Assembly: GCF_011927835.1 (NCBI RefSeq)
Contig: NZ_JAATJH010000001.1
Location: 1,069,104-1,133,103, forward strand
Source of the DNA: Neolewinella antarctica
Lineage (GTDB): Bacteria; Bacteroidota; Bacteroidia; Chitinophagales; Saprospiraceae
Length of the DNA stretch: 64,000 bases
Direction: 5' to 3'
Part shown: positions 32,756 to 42,021 of the stretch, in pieces
How positions within the stretch are numbered: position 1 is the stretch's first letter
Layout of the letters: the number at the start of each line of letters is the position of its first letter
Translations under genes and position numbers: made by a program
The notes under the pieces: generated by a model
Databases searched by the model: none
Told to the model about the DNA's origin: nothing
Seen by the model: only the letters and a program-made list of their open reading frames with translations

Positions 32756-33634
32756 ATGACCGCACTATTCTCCCTCATCGGCAACACACCCCTCGTCGAT
32801 CTTTCCGAACTCCAGGACAACCCCGCCGTCAAAATATACGGCAAACTCGAAGGTCAGAACCCGGGTGGTAGCGTCAAGGACCGCGCCGCGCTGTCCATGA
32901 TTCTCGGCGCCCGGGAACGCGGCGACCTCGACGGCGGCAAGGCCATCGTGGAGGCTACGAGTGGCAACACCGGTATTGCCATGGCAATGATCGCCGCCAA
33001 GCTACACATCCCGATCACGCTCGTCATGCCGGAGAATTCTACGAAGGAACGTGTCCAGACGATGCAGGCCTACGGCGCAAACGTCATCCTTACGCCAGCC
33101 GAGAAAACCATTGAGTACAGCCGCGAACGCGCCGTTGAGATTGCCGCCACGGGGAATTTTTTCCTCCTCAACCAGTTCGCCAACGATGACAACTGGAAGG
33201 CCCACTACCGCACGACCGGCCCGGAGATTTGGCGAGACACCGACGGCAAAGTCACCCACTTCGTCAGCAGCATGGGCACGACCGGCACCATCACCGGCAC
33301 GGGCCGCTACCTCCACGAGCAGTCGGCGGACGTCAGGATCGTCGGCGTCCAGCCCACGGACGGCAGTCGTATTCCCGGCATCCGCCGCTGGAGCCCGGCT
33401 TTTTTGCCGGAAATTTATGATGCTTCGGTGGTCGACCAAAAGATTGACGTGAGCACGGACGACGCGGTGACTACGATGCGCCGATTGGCCCGGGAAGCGG
33501 GGGTGTTTGCGGGGATGAGCTCCGGTGGTTCTACGCACGCTGCGCTCAAACTGGCCGCCACGCTGGACGAGGGGCTGATCGTTTGCATCATTTGTGACCG
33601 GGGAGACCGGTACTTGAGTAGTGGGCTCTATTAG
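32756..33634 (+). CDS. cysM: cysteine synthase B-type (O-acetylserine sulfhydrylase)
   Basis: 292-residue PLP enzyme converting O-acetylserine and sulfide to cysteine. GGSVKDRAA contains the PLP-linked Lys (about residue 42), and TSGNTGIAMA binds the acetate/substrate. SSMGTTGTITGTGRY holds the phosphate loop, and GMSSGGSTHAAL the ring-nitrogen Ser. It ends early compared with CysK, as usual for the B type. It starts 6 bp after the HhH gene; serine acetyltransferase is encoded apart at 18243. Confidence 0.93.
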   Translation: MTALFSLIGNTPLVDLSELQDNPAVKIYGKLEGQNPGGSVKDRAALSMILGARERGDLDGGKAIVEATSGNTGIAMAMIAAKLHIPITLVMPENSTKERVQTMQAYGANVILTPAEKTIEYSRERAVEIAATGNFFLLNQFANDDNWKAHYRTTGPEIWRDTDGKVTHFVSSMGTTGTITGTGRYLHEQSADVRIVGVQPTDGSRIPGIRRWSPAFLPEIYDASVVDQKIDVSTDDAVTTMRRLAREAGVFAGMSSGGSTHAALKLAATLDEGLIVCIICDRGDRYLSSGLY

Positions 33635-33767
33635 CGCGGACTACTGAGATCGGGCGCGGCCGCTGGTGTCGGGTGGTTGGGCGAGAAGCAAACACATCCC
33701 CACTTACCGGAGCTCACGGCCGAATGCGTACCTTTCAATTTCACCCGATAGCCGAACCAGCCCCACC

Positions 33768-34850
33768 ATGCTAGACCGCCTCTACATCGCCGCCACCTCC
33801 CAGCACGTCGGCAAAACTACCTGTACCCTCGGCCTCATGGCTGCTATCCGCGCACGCGACCGCAAGGTAAGTTACTGCAAGCCCGTCGGTCAGGAATTCG
33901 TGGAACTTGGCGACCTCAAAGTTGATAAGGATGCCCTGCTCTTTGCCCGTGGCATGGACTTTGAGCTCAGCGCGGATTTGCACAGCCCGGTCATCATCGG
34001 CCACGGCGTCACGTCGGCTTATCTTGATGACCCGTCGGCGTTCACGTTTCCCGCCGACATCACCCGCGCGAGCCGCCGACTGCACAAAGAGAATGACTTT
34101 GTGATTTACGAAGGCACCGGTCACCCGGGCGTAGGTTCGGTCTGTGACGTATCCAACGCCCAGGTCGCTCAGCTGCTCGACGCTCCGGTCGTGATGATCG
34201 TAGAAGGTGGCATCGGTAGCACCATCGACAAACTCAACATGAACCTAGCGATGTTTCGCGAAAGGCGCGTACCCGTGCGCGGGGTGATCGTCAACAAGAC
34301 CCTTCCGGCAAAAATGGATAAGGTGCGGCACTACGTCGATGTGTACCTAAAGAAAGTGGGCATTCCACTACTGGGCGTCCTTCCCTTTGAGAAGCAGTTG
34401 TCGAGCCCGATAATGGCTTCCATCCGCCGTGCACTCAACGGTAAAACCATCATGCACCGCAGCCGCATGGACAACCGCGTCGAAAACATTGCGAGCGGTA
34501 GTTTGCTGGCGCAGGAAGAAGTGGAGAACCTCAAAAATCTCCTGGTGATCGTGAGTTACCGCCGATTCGACGAAGCGTTGTCCGCGCTACAAAGCATCCT
34601 GGAAGAACGGAAAATCCCGGGCTCCACCATTGCGGGGATTGTCGTGACGGGCATGTCAAAAGCACACATTCCGCACACCGAATTTCTCAATGAATTCAAG
34701 ATCCCCGTCGTCTCCTGCCCGCTGGATACCTATGGTGCGGCCGTGCGCATCAACGCGATGGAGGTTAAGATCAATTTGAAGACGCCGTGGAAGATTCGCC
34801 GGGCCGTGGAGCTGATCGAGGAGCACGTGAATATGGACCTGTTGTTGTAG
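33768..34850 (+). CDS. BioD-like ATPase with DRTGG domain
   Basis: 360 residues from the ATG at 33768 (the longer frame to 33666 lacks homology, and a near-consensus TACCTTTC lies at 33729). The N-terminal P-loop SQHVGKTTCTLGLM and YEGTGHPGVGSVCDVSNAQVAQLLDAPVVMIVEGG match the AAA_26/dethiobiotin-synthetase-like domain found at the N-terminus of some phosphotransacetylases. The region from about 225 to 335 fits a DRTGG domain. The catalytic phosphotransacetylase domain is absent, so it is probably a regulator or sensor protein rather than Pta itself. Role unknown. Confidence 0.8.
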   Translation: MLDRLYIAATSQHVGKTTCTLGLMAAIRARDRKVSYCKPVGQEFVELGDLKVDKDALLFARGMDFELSADLHSPVIIGHGVTSAYLDDPSAFTFPADITRASRRLHKENDFVIYEGTGHPGVGSVCDVSNAQVAQLLDAPVVMIVEGGIGSTIDKLNMNLAMFRERRVPVRGVIVNKTLPAKMDKVRHYVDVYLKKVGIPLLGVLPFEKQLSSPIMASIRRALNGKTIMHRSRMDNRVENIASGSLLAQEEVENLKNLLVIVSYRRFDEALSALQSILEERKIPGSTIAGIVVTGMSKAHIPHTEFLNEFKIPVVSCPLDTYGAAVRINAMEVKINLKTPWKIRRAVELIEEHVNMDLLL

Positions 34851-34933
34851 ATTATTCGGCGCAGGCAAGAAGTAGACTCAGTTCATTTCTCTCCCGGCCA
34901 ACAAGATATTTCTCCGCCACTTTCACCTCTCGC

Positions 34934-35335
34934 CTACGAATTAGCCGTACGACCCTTCGGGAAAGGTATTATGAGCTCCTGACCGGGGAAAATCATGTTA
35001 CGGTCCTCCAAATTATCTGAGTTGAAAGCAAAAACTTCCTTGTAGGCCATCACGTCACCCAAGTAATCCTTCGCTAGCTTAGCGAGGCTTTCGCCCCTTA
35101 CCACCGTATGCCGGGCGTAGATGGTTTGGTTGCTAACCTTGATGTCGGCTTCAATGTCACCGGGGTACTCCCCACCGACGCGCTTGATTTCGTCCCAAAT
35201 CAGATCCTTCTGGTGAAGATATTCTACCTCGCCTCCAAGTCGAAGCTTTCCGTCAGCTTCCTTAGCGTAGCCATCCCTGACGTCAAAATCTTCGCTCAGC
35301 TTGAGTACGCTTCGGTATTTGTTCTGTAGGCTCAT
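34934..35335 (-). CDS. LysM-domain protein
   Basis: 133 residues without a signal peptide. The C-terminal half (HTVVRGESLAKLAKDYLGDVMAYKEVFAFNSDNLEDRNMIFPGQELIIP, about 76-124) is a LysM domain, normally binding peptidoglycan-type glycans. The N-terminal half is a short BON-like alpha/beta segment (GYAKEADGKLRLGGEVEYLHQKDLIWDEIKRV), so the layout resembles E. coli YgaU (BON+LysM), a potassium-binding cytoplasmic protein. This parallel rests on layout only. Confidence 0.75.
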   Translation of the reverse strand: MSLQNKYRSVLKLSEDFDVRDGYAKEADGKLRLGGEVEYLHQKDLIWDEIKRVGGEYPGDIEADIKVSNQTIYARHTVVRGESLAKLAKDYLGDVMAYKEVFAFNSDNLEDRNMIFPGQELIIPFPKGRTANS

Positions 35336-35411
35336 GGGTACGATTGTTTGATTGTGTTATCCGTGCTTTGCAGGATAGTTATTTATCAGAATTGGCGGCC
35401 GTGGAGTGAGA

Positions 35412-37070
35412 TTAGTTTTCTTCAACTTCCGGCGAATTCGGGTCGTCAAAATCTACCACGATTGTTTTCTCAACTTCCCAATTCGCGCGCAACGGCTCGA
35501 TGTCAAACCGCCGGACTTCTTCGGGTTGTAGGCCGAAGAGAAAGTCGCCGGAGTCATAACGACGATTTTTGTTGGAATCGTAGAGTAGTTCCGCGGTGTA
35601 CTCCCCCGGGGTTAGCCCGGAATAGATGGCTTGGTATTCAAACCGGGCTTCAATGTAGCGGAAAGTGGCCACCATGATCTCGTCCTTTTTAAGAAGACGC
35701 AGGATGTAATTTTCCGAGGGAATCAGATTTTGAATCGTCAGTGTTAACGTTCCGTAGTTCTCCGGATTATCGGCGATGAATCGCTGGCGGATGGTGTCCT
35801 GGTTGGTGTTGCCATTCCAATCCGTAAGGGCACCGGGGAGTAAGGTGACTGCGTACCGAAAATCCACTTGATAGCCAGATTCGAGCGTTAGCACACCGGC
35901 ATCGGCGCTGTCGATGACATAACGGAAAGCTACTGGTTCGGGGAAGGTATCCCGTAAGAGAACCACCCGGCTGGTATCCAGCAATTGGAGCGGACGGTCG
36001 AAGAGAATTTGCACGCCCCGCCCGGTAAAAACACGGCTTGCCGGGCCGGTACGAACGCGGAACGGCCGGGTCCCCGTGACCGCTTGGCCGTCCAGAACGA
36101 CCGTGTCAGAACTCACGCCGTTGCGACCGATGAAAAGCGTATCGGCTTCCGGGTTGCGGTAAAAAAGTACTAGCGTATCGATTTCATTCCTGCGCTCGTA
36201 CACGCCGGCGTACCCTACGTCGACGAGTTCCGCTTTCTGGTTCATCGTCAGTCTAACGGCCCCGTTAATGCTGGTGTCTACGGCATTGACGCGCACGGGC
36301 CGTAGGATGGGTGAAATTCGGATCGTACCGACCCGATTGCTACCGTCGGTAACGGTGATCAAGCTATCGACGAAGCCCGCCGCTTGGGGTTGGGCGTAAC
36401 CCTTTAAGTCGAAGAAATAGTTGGTCGCCGAAGGATTACGTTGCAGCGCTACGGCGCGGTACACGCCCGGCCGCACGTTATACACGGTAAACCGCCCGTC
36501 TTCATCCGTCTGGGCAAAATAAGTGGGGTTCTCGGTCGTGACCGCCGTGTCGGCGAGGTTACTAAAGAGCGTGAAGGTGGCGTTTTCAAGCGGCTCTCCG
36601 GAATAATCGCTCGCCAACGTGCCGGAAACCGAGGCGCTATCGAGCACGGGGCCGGTCGCGAAAACGAAGCGCAGGTTTTCCGTAGGGTTGCCTTCGTTGA
36701 GGTCTTTGATGGCCGCGTCGATGTTAACGACGTAGGTTACGCTGTCCCTTAACTCCATTCCCTCCAAATTGATCACCAAGCTGCGGCGGCGGAGTTGGGG
36801 CTGGTTATCCTCACCTAGTTCCAGCGGGGGAGAAATCAGGATGGGTTGCTTACTGTCGATGTTCACCCACTCGTCAAACGTCAGTACGATTTCTTCCGGA
36901 CGGAAGTTTGTCTGAAAGTTGGGGGTCGATTCTTCCAGTACGAGCCGGGGGCCAATCGTATCGGGTGGACCGCCGGTGGGGGCGGTAGGCGTAGCACAAC
37001 GCTGCAGGACGGTTGTCTGGACGGCCAAAAACAGGAGAAACAGAAAGAAGGTGAAAAGCGATTTCGGCAT
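35412..37070 (-). CDS. Ig-like (Big_5) lipoprotein
   Basis: 552 residues. A long N-terminal signal ends at LQRCATPTAPTGGPPDTIGP, a pattern (Cys followed by APxGGPxD) found in Bacteroidota surface lipoproteins, with Cys25 likely lipidated. The next 100 residues (PRLVLEESTPNFQTNFRPEEIVLTFDEWVN) fit the bacterial Ig-like Big_5 domain, followed by a carboxypeptidase-regulatory-like fold with SGTLASDYSGEPLENATFTLF around 150. Its role is unknown; several relatives sit near envelope-assembly genes. Confidence 0.78.
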   Translation of the reverse strand: MPKSLFTFFLFLLFLAVQTTVLQRCATPTAPTGGPPDTIGPRLVLEESTPNFQTNFRPEEIVLTFDEWVNIDSKQPILISPPLELGEDNQPQLRRRSLVINLEGMELRDSVTYVVNIDAAIKDLNEGNPTENLRFVFATGPVLDSASVSGTLASDYSGEPLENATFTLFSNLADTAVTTENPTYFAQTDEDGRFTVYNVRPGVYRAVALQRNPSATNYFFDLKGYAQPQAAGFVDSLITVTDGSNRVGTIRISPILRPVRVNAVDTSINGAVRLTMNQKAELVDVGYAGVYERRNEIDTLVLFYRNPEADTLFIGRNGVSSDTVVLDGQAVTGTRPFRVRTGPASRVFTGRGVQILFDRPLQLLDTSRVVLLRDTFPEPVAFRYVIDSADAGVLTLESGYQVDFRYAVTLLPGALTDWNGNTNQDTIRQRFIADNPENYGTLTLTIQNLIPSENYILRLLKKDEIMVATFRYIEARFEYQAIYSGLTPGEYTAELLYDSNKNRRYDSGDFLFGLQPEEVRRFDIEPLRANWEVEKTIVVDFDDPNSPEVEEN

Positions 37071-37159
37071 TGTGGGGGTGAAGGTAGGTTGTCGTCGTAC
37101 GATACCTGGTCGATGGGTATTGTTGTCCTGATTGAATTGGGACGGGTGATGGGGTTTTT

Positions 37160-37196
37160 AGGCGGTAGGTGGTAGGCGAGTAGGCGGTAGGCAAGT
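37160..37196. repeat. TAGGCGG heptad array, second locus
   Basis: Five heptad-like units of TAGGCGG/TAGGTGG/TAGGCGA in 37 bp, including the GGCGAGTAG variation also seen in the array at 44067-44160. In the gap between the Big_5 lipoprotein and HTTM genes. Confidence 0.75.
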
Positions 37197-37238
37197 TCGG
37201 ATTTAATAGCAGGCCAGCTTTCGGAAATCGAGCGGTGG

Positions 37239-38645
37239 CTATTCCTTTTCTTCCGGGAGAATCCAGTTCTTTTCGCCCCAGGTCCATTCGATCCTGGCGA
37301 GGTCTACCGTGGGGTCGAGGAATTGTTGTCGGTCGCGGCCGTTGAGGCGGACGACAAAATCCGGATAGATCGCGACGTTCCGGCCCCGCTCGGCGTACTG
37401 GTCGCGGAGGTGGTGGGCGTACTGGAGGATCATGTCCGGGTGAGTGGCCATCTTGCGGTACTGCTTGTGGTTGAGGCTATCGGCGGGGTTAATCCTGAAT
37501 TCTTCGCCGGACCGTAAGTCAGTAACGCGGTATTTTCCGTACCCCTGTTTGCTGCGCAGCATCATGCGCCAACTGTAGCGGTGGCCTTCTTCCGTCCAGT
37601 TGACGTCGTTGCTGAAGAAGTGGTTACGCAGCGGTAGGGCCAACTGGACTACGAACAAGAGCACAAGCACAACGGCCAGGGGGAGCCGGTACGTCGGTTC
37701 CGTTTGCCAGAACTTTCTCGCACCGGTACTTTGGTTAGCAGCCGGTCGGCTAGCCAATATTCTCCGCCACTCGCTGCGCCAACCCCGCACCTGCGTCCGC
37801 GCCCAGGCCCAACGGGAATTGTCCGCGACCCAATCTACGGCACGTTTTGGCCAGTCGGGGGCAAAAAATAAGCTGGTGAGTACCATACTTAAATACGGGA
37901 AAATACCAATGTTGAAGATCAGGTGATTCGTAGCGTGGAAGAAGAACAGCAGCGCCAAAGCTAACCACCGTAACCGCTTGTGAATCAGCATGAAACCCGC
38001 CGTCAGGTCCAGTAACATTCCACCCCAGGACATCACGTATGCCGTAATTTTCTGTGCGAATAGCGGACCGAGAACCGGCATCTCACTCCGGTTACTGAGC
38101 CACATGTGCATCGGCATCGCCTCGATGAGCCAATCGTGGTTGATCTTGTTGACACCCCCGAAAAAGTAGACAACCCCCATCAGGGCCGGAAAAAGATACA
38201 CGCTCCACGCCGGCGCCACCGGTGACCAATCCGCCGGATTCCTGCGCACGTCCAGTGAGAACTCGCGCCAGGCCGGCGTGAGGCAGAGCAGCCAGGTCAG
38301 CACCATGAACAGGTAGGCGTGGTTGAGGTAATGTGCTTTCTCGAGAAAAAATAAGTAGCTGAAGAACAGCGCGAACAGCGGCGCCGTCCACCTGAATCGC
38401 CAGCCCAGTGCGACGGCGATGCCGAGTAAAAAACCAACCACGAAAAAGAGCGAAAGCAGCGGCTCCGGCAGTGGCTGCACCCACTCAAAACCGTAATAGC
38501 GAAAGGTGAACCCCCGAAAGGCATCGAGGTGCCAGTGGTAATAAATTCCGTTGCCGAGGATGTCGCCGGCGCCTAACAGCCCCATCGCGATGCGGAGCCA
38601 GACCAGGGTGTGGATGGGGGTTGGTTGACTTTGGCTCCACTTCAT
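37239..38645 (-). CDS. HTTM-domain membrane protein
   Basis: 468 residues. The N-terminal 300 carry at least seven hydrophobic segments of the HTTM domain, the transmembrane part related to vitamin K-dependent gamma-carboxylase (LRIAMGLLGAGDILGNGIYY, FGGVNKINHDWL and FHATNHLIFNIGIFPY with the conserved His residues). The C-terminal 150 residues are soluble and end KNWILPEEKE. Bacterial HTTM proteins have no established function here; no carboxylase substrate is visible. In-gene copy of the short GC-rich repeat at 37787-37806. Confidence 0.85.
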   Translation of the reverse strand: MKWSQSQPTPIHTLVWLRIAMGLLGAGDILGNGIYYHWHLDAFRGFTFRYYGFEWVQPLPEPLLSLFFVVGFLLGIAVALGWRFRWTAPLFALFFSYLFFLEKAHYLNHAYLFMVLTWLLCLTPAWREFSLDVRRNPADWSPVAPAWSVYLFPALMGVVYFFGGVNKINHDWLIEAMPMHMWLSNRSEMPVLGPLFAQKITAYVMSWGGMLLDLTAGFMLIHKRLRWLALALLFFFHATNHLIFNIGIFPYLSMVLTSLFFAPDWPKRAVDWVADNSRWAWARTQVRGWRSEWRRILASRPAANQSTGARKFWQTEPTYRLPLAVVLVLLFVVQLALPLRNHFFSNDVNWTEEGHRYSWRMMLRSKQGYGKYRVTDLRSGEEFRINPADSLNHKQYRKMATHPDMILQYAHHLRDQYAERGRNVAIYPDFVVRLNGRDRQQFLDPTVDLARIEWTWGEKNWILPEEKE

Positions 38646-38687
38646 AGAACTCTAGAGGTACTAGCTAAAACTTAATCTTAGATCAGC

Positions 38688-38695
38688 TATATTTG
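38688..38695 (+). promoter_or_regulatory. -7 box of the AT-rich gene
   Basis: TATATTTG matches TAnnTTTG exactly, 18 nt before the ATG at 38714. No -33 TTTG at normal spacing. Confidence 0.5.
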
Positions 38696-38713
38696 TATAG
38701 AAAAATTTATCAC

Positions 38714-39223
38714 ATGGCACTCCAAAATACTGTTGCGGCAAGTTCAGAAAAACTTCAATTTAACAAGGTGGGAGAAACCAATATTATTACTAAATCACAG
38801 CCATATGTTGCAGGATTTTTTTTAGCATTAATTGGCGGAGCCGCAATTTATTTGACGGTGTTGGGACCTGGAAGTACAGGGCTTGTAGAAATAATTATCG
38901 CAATAATAGGTATAGTGATGTTATACTTTGGGTTACTCATCGCTACTGGCAAGCAAAAAATAGAATTGTCTCCCGAGAGAATAGAACTCAATTATGGGCC
39001 ACTGCCTACACCAATAAAAGCCCGTCAACCTCGAAGCTACAGCAGAGATAACATAGCGGATATTAAGCTGAGCGAATTTACTACGACCTCTAATCAAATT
39101 AGGACTAAATACTACGCAATTACTCTTCACCTAAAAGATGGTAAAGAGTCAAATCTTATCACTTTGATGGACAAAAATAACGTCGATCGAGTTATGGAAA
39201 AGGTAACGGAATGGTTAGGTTAA
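38714..39223 (+). CDS. small membrane protein of unknown function, AT-rich gene
   Basis: 169 residues from the ATG at 38714. Two adjacent transmembrane segments (PYVAGFFLALIGGAAIYLTVL and LVEIIIAIIGIVMLYFGLLIA) are followed by a cytoplasmic beta-rich domain that looks PH-like (KIELSPERIELNYG ... YAITLHLKDGKESNLITLM). The gene is visibly more AT-rich, with AAA, AAT and ATA codons, than its neighbours, which suggests recent acquisition. No family recognised. Confidence 0.75.
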   Translation: MALQNTVAASSEKLQFNKVGETNIITKSQPYVAGFFLALIGGAAIYLTVLGPGSTGLVEIIIAIIGIVMLYFGLLIATGKQKIELSPERIELNYGPLPTPIKARQPRSYSRDNIADIKLSEFTTTSNQIRTKYYAITLHLKDGKESNLITLMDKNNVDRVMEKVTEWLG

Positions 39224-39310
39224 TAAATAGAAAATTATTTATCGAATTTGTCCCCACCAATATTGATCCATACTAAAATTATGACCTAGAGCAGTCTAAT
39301 AGCATTGCAA

Positions 39311-40222
39311 CTACAGATGCCGCTCCGCATGGTAAGAACTCCGCACCAACGGGCCGCTTTCCACGAAATCGAAGCCCATATCCATTCCCATCGCTTTGTA
39401 GTGCGCAAAGGTGTCTGGCGTAACGAAAGAATCAACCGCCAAGTGCATTTGCGTGGGCTGGAGGTACTGGCCGATGGTGACTACGTCGACGCCGACGGCG
39501 ATCAGGTCCTTAAGGATTTGCTCCACTTGCGCTTCCGTCTCGCCGAGGCCGACCATGAAACCCGTTTTCGTACGCTTGCCGTATTCCTTGATGCGGCGGA
39601 GCTCTTCGAGGCTGCGGTCGTACTTCCCCTGCGGGCGCACCTTGCGGTACAATTCTCTAACCGTCTCCATGTTGTGGCTCACGACTTCCTGGCCGCCGTC
39701 GATCATGCGGTAGAGGGCGTCCCAGTTGCCGCGAACGTCGGGGATGAGGGTTTCGATGGTCGTGTTGGGCGTGCGTTCCTTGATTTGTACGACGGTTTGG
39801 TACCAGACTTCCGCGCCCCGGTCTTTTAGTTCGTCGCGGTTGACGGAGGTGAGGACGGCGTGCTTGACTTGCATGAGGTCAATGGCTTCGGCGACGCGGC
39901 GGGGCTCGTCGACGTCGTACTCCGTGGGGCGGCCCGTTTTGACGGCGCAGAAAGAGCAGGAGCGGGTGCAGGTGTTGCCGAGGATCATGAAAGTGGCCGT
40001 GCCGGCCCCCCAGCACTCCCCCATGTTCGGGCAGTTGCCGGACTGGCAGATCGTGTTGAGCTTGTACTCGTCGACGAGGGCGCGGACGCGCTTGTAGTCG
40101 GGGCCGATGGGGAGTTTTACGCGGAGCCAATCGGGCTTTTTAGTACGCTTTGTTTTCGCCTTGGCGGGCGGGGTGATGGGTTCAGCTTGGGGGCGGGCGT
40201 TGGCGACGGGCAGTTCGATCAT
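39311..40222 (-). CDS. lipA: lipoyl synthase
   Basis: 303-residue radical-SAM enzyme inserting two sulfurs into octanoyl groups. It has both cluster motifs: the auxiliary [12 protein letters not shown] (about residues 59-70) and the radical [11 protein letters not shown] (CxxxCxxC, about 85-92), plus the C-terminal SSYHAE with the conserved RSSYHA Ser cluster ligand. A 30-residue Pro/Lys-rich N-terminal extension precedes the core. The -7 box TACCTTTG is at 40249-40256. No lipB is adjacent. Confidence 0.97.
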   Translation of the reverse strand: MIELPVANARPQAEPITPPAKAKTKRTKKPDWLRVKLPIGPDYKRVRALVDEYKLNTICQSGNCPNMGECWGAGTATFMILGNTCTRSCSFCAVKTGRPTEYDVDEPRRVAEAIDLMQVKHAVLTSVNRDELKDRGAEVWYQTVVQIKERTPNTTIETLIPDVRGNWDALYRMIDGGQEVVSHNMETVRELYRKVRPQGKYDRSLEELRRIKEYGKRTKTGFMVGLGETEAQVEQILKDLIAVGVDVVTIGQYLQPTQMHLAVDSFVTPDTFAHYKAMGMDMGFDFVESGPLVRSSYHAERHL

Positions 40223-40248
40223 GGAGGCCGAAGGGTTTGGGTAGAAGA

Positions 40249-40256
40249 CAAAGGTA
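40249..40256 (-). promoter_or_regulatory. -7 box of lipA
   Basis: Minus-strand TACCTTTG, 26 nt upstream of the lipA ATG. No matching -33 TTTG. Confidence 0.5.
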
Positions 40257-40407
40257 GGGAGGGATTTGTTTGGGGTACCCGTGGGTTGACCGAGCCAGTA
40301 CGAACCCGGGCCGGTAGGCGTGGTTGAATCGACGTTGCTTTACTTGACGATCCCGATTGCTTTTACGAGCACCACCAAACTTTGCTGCGGACCAATCTTC
40401 CCCGCAC

Positions 40408-40425
40408 TCCCGATAGCTATCGGGA
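40408..40425. repeat. dispersed palindrome
   Basis: Perfect 18-bp TCCCGATAGCTATCGGGA in the gap between lipA and the helicase gene, flanked by CCGCAC and CCGCGCCC, the full composite form of the repeat. Confidence 0.85.
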
Positions 40426-40479
40426 CCGCGCCCCAAACCCGATACGTTTACCAAGCAATTAAACGCCTACTTTCGCCCC

Positions 40480-41781
40480 ATGAAATCCCAATCAGAAATC
40501 CTGGCCAAACTCGGCATCGCGGCGCTCAACCCCATGCAACTGGAAGCCAGGAAAGCCATCATCCACGAAGACGAAGTAATTCTCCTGTCACCAACCGGGA
40601 CGGGCAAGACGCTGGCGTTTTTACTCCCAATTTTGAACCAATTGAGTTCGAAGGAGGAAATGATCCAGGCACTCGTGCTGGTCCCCAGTCGGGAGCTGGC
40701 GATCCAAATCGAACAGGTGCTGCGGGAGATGGGCAGCGGCTACCGGGTGTTCTCGGTGTACGGCGGCCGGCCCGGCTCGAAGGAGCGGCAGGACATGAAA
40801 AACCCGCCGGCGATCCTGATCGGTACGCCCGGTCGCGTGGCGGATCACCTGCGGCGGGAAGCATTCGACCCGCGCCGGATCAAATTCCTCGTCCTGGACG
40901 AGTTCGACAAATCTCTGGAAACGGGTTTTGAAAAGGAGATGCGGCAGATCGTCAACGACTTGCCCAATGTCCGCAAAAAGGTGCTAACCTCCGCCACCAA
41001 CGAAGTAGACATCCCCGACTTCATGCGCTTCCGCGCGCCAATGACGATCGACTACCTGGGGACGCGCGGTAACCAACTGAAACTGGTCTCGGCGGTTTCG
41101 GACCAAAAAGATAAGTTGGATGCCCTGGAAAAAGTCCTCGGCGAAACTGGCAACGGCCGGGGCATTGTGTTCTGCAACGTCAAGGGAACGCTCGCCTTCG
41201 TCGCCGACTTTTTCGACAGCCGCGGTATCGACTACGGCATATTCATGGGCGGGCTGGAACAGACGGAGCGGGAACGCGCGCTGATCAAATTTCGGAATGG
41301 CACCCACCGCATCCTGCTGGCTACCGACCTCGCCGCGCGGGGCATCGACGTGCCGGAGCTCGACTTCATCATCCACTACCAAATCCCTTTGCGCGAAGCG
41401 GAGTTCACCCACCGCAACGGCCGCACTGCGCGGATGCACGCCAACGGGACGGCCTACGTCCTTCGTTACGCCGAACACGACCTCCCCGACTTCATCGTCG
41501 GCGCGGAGGAGATGGACCTCCCCCTCCTACCCCACCCCGTCGAGAATTCTAAATGGACGACGCTTTACGTTTCCGGCGGCCGTAAGGACAAAATTTCTAA
41601 GGGCGACCTGGCCGGGCTGTTTTTCAAGCAGGGTGGCTTAGAGAAAAAGGAGCTCGGGGTCATTGAGCTCCTGGCTGACTGTGCTTTTGTAGGCGTCCCC
41701 GCTAAGAAGGCGGAGGCGCTGGTCGCGTTGTTGAATAATACTAAGCTGAAGAAGCGGAAGGTGCGGATTAGTGAGCTGTAA
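40480..41781 (+). CDS. DEAD-box RNA helicase with DbpA-like C-terminal domain
   Basis: 433 residues. Walker A SPTGTGKT (37-44), motif Ia VPSRELA, GTPGR, motif II LDEFDKS (DEFD instead of DEAD), motif III TSATN, and motif VI HRNGRTAR in the second RecA lobe. The final about 75 residues (SGGRKDKISKGDLAGLFF ... VRISEL) match the DbpA RNA-binding domain that targets 23S rRNA in E. coli. A role in ribosome assembly is likely by family. Confidence 0.9.
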   Translation: MKSQSEILAKLGIAALNPMQLEARKAIIHEDEVILLSPTGTGKTLAFLLPILNQLSSKEEMIQALVLVPSRELAIQIEQVLREMGSGYRVFSVYGGRPGSKERQDMKNPPAILIGTPGRVADHLRREAFDPRRIKFLVLDEFDKSLETGFEKEMRQIVNDLPNVRKKVLTSATNEVDIPDFMRFRAPMTIDYLGTRGNQLKLVSAVSDQKDKLDALEKVLGETGNGRGIVFCNVKGTLAFVADFFDSRGIDYGIFMGGLEQTERERALIKFRNGTHRILLATDLAARGIDVPELDFIIHYQIPLREAEFTHRNGRTARMHANGTAYVLRYAEHDLPDFIVGAEEMDLPLLPHPVENSKWTTLYVSGGRKDKISKGDLAGLFFKQGGLEKKELGVIELLADCAFVGVPAKKAEALVALLNNTKLKKRKVRISEL

Positions 41782-41980
41782 AATGGGTTTGCGATAAAGT
41801 GAGACCGGGTTATCGAGAAATTTTTGCCGCACTAATTAACCCAGGGGATTACGGAAGTTAGCTGAACGTTAGGATGCCGCGGTTCCCTCACCCTGGGTCA
41901 GCCACTAATTTGAGTTCCCACGAATTAGTCCGTGCAGTTTTATGGGACCGGACGTGATGGGCGCTTCTTAGCATTACGCT

Positions 41981-41988
41981 TACATTTG
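41981..41988 (+). promoter_or_regulatory. -7 box of the T9SS cargo gene
   Basis: TACATTTG, exact TAnnTTTG, 33 nt upstream of the ATG at 42022. Confidence 0.5.
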
Positions 41989-42021
41989 AGCAGACCTACT
42001 CAATAATCAAAATGCAACTTC

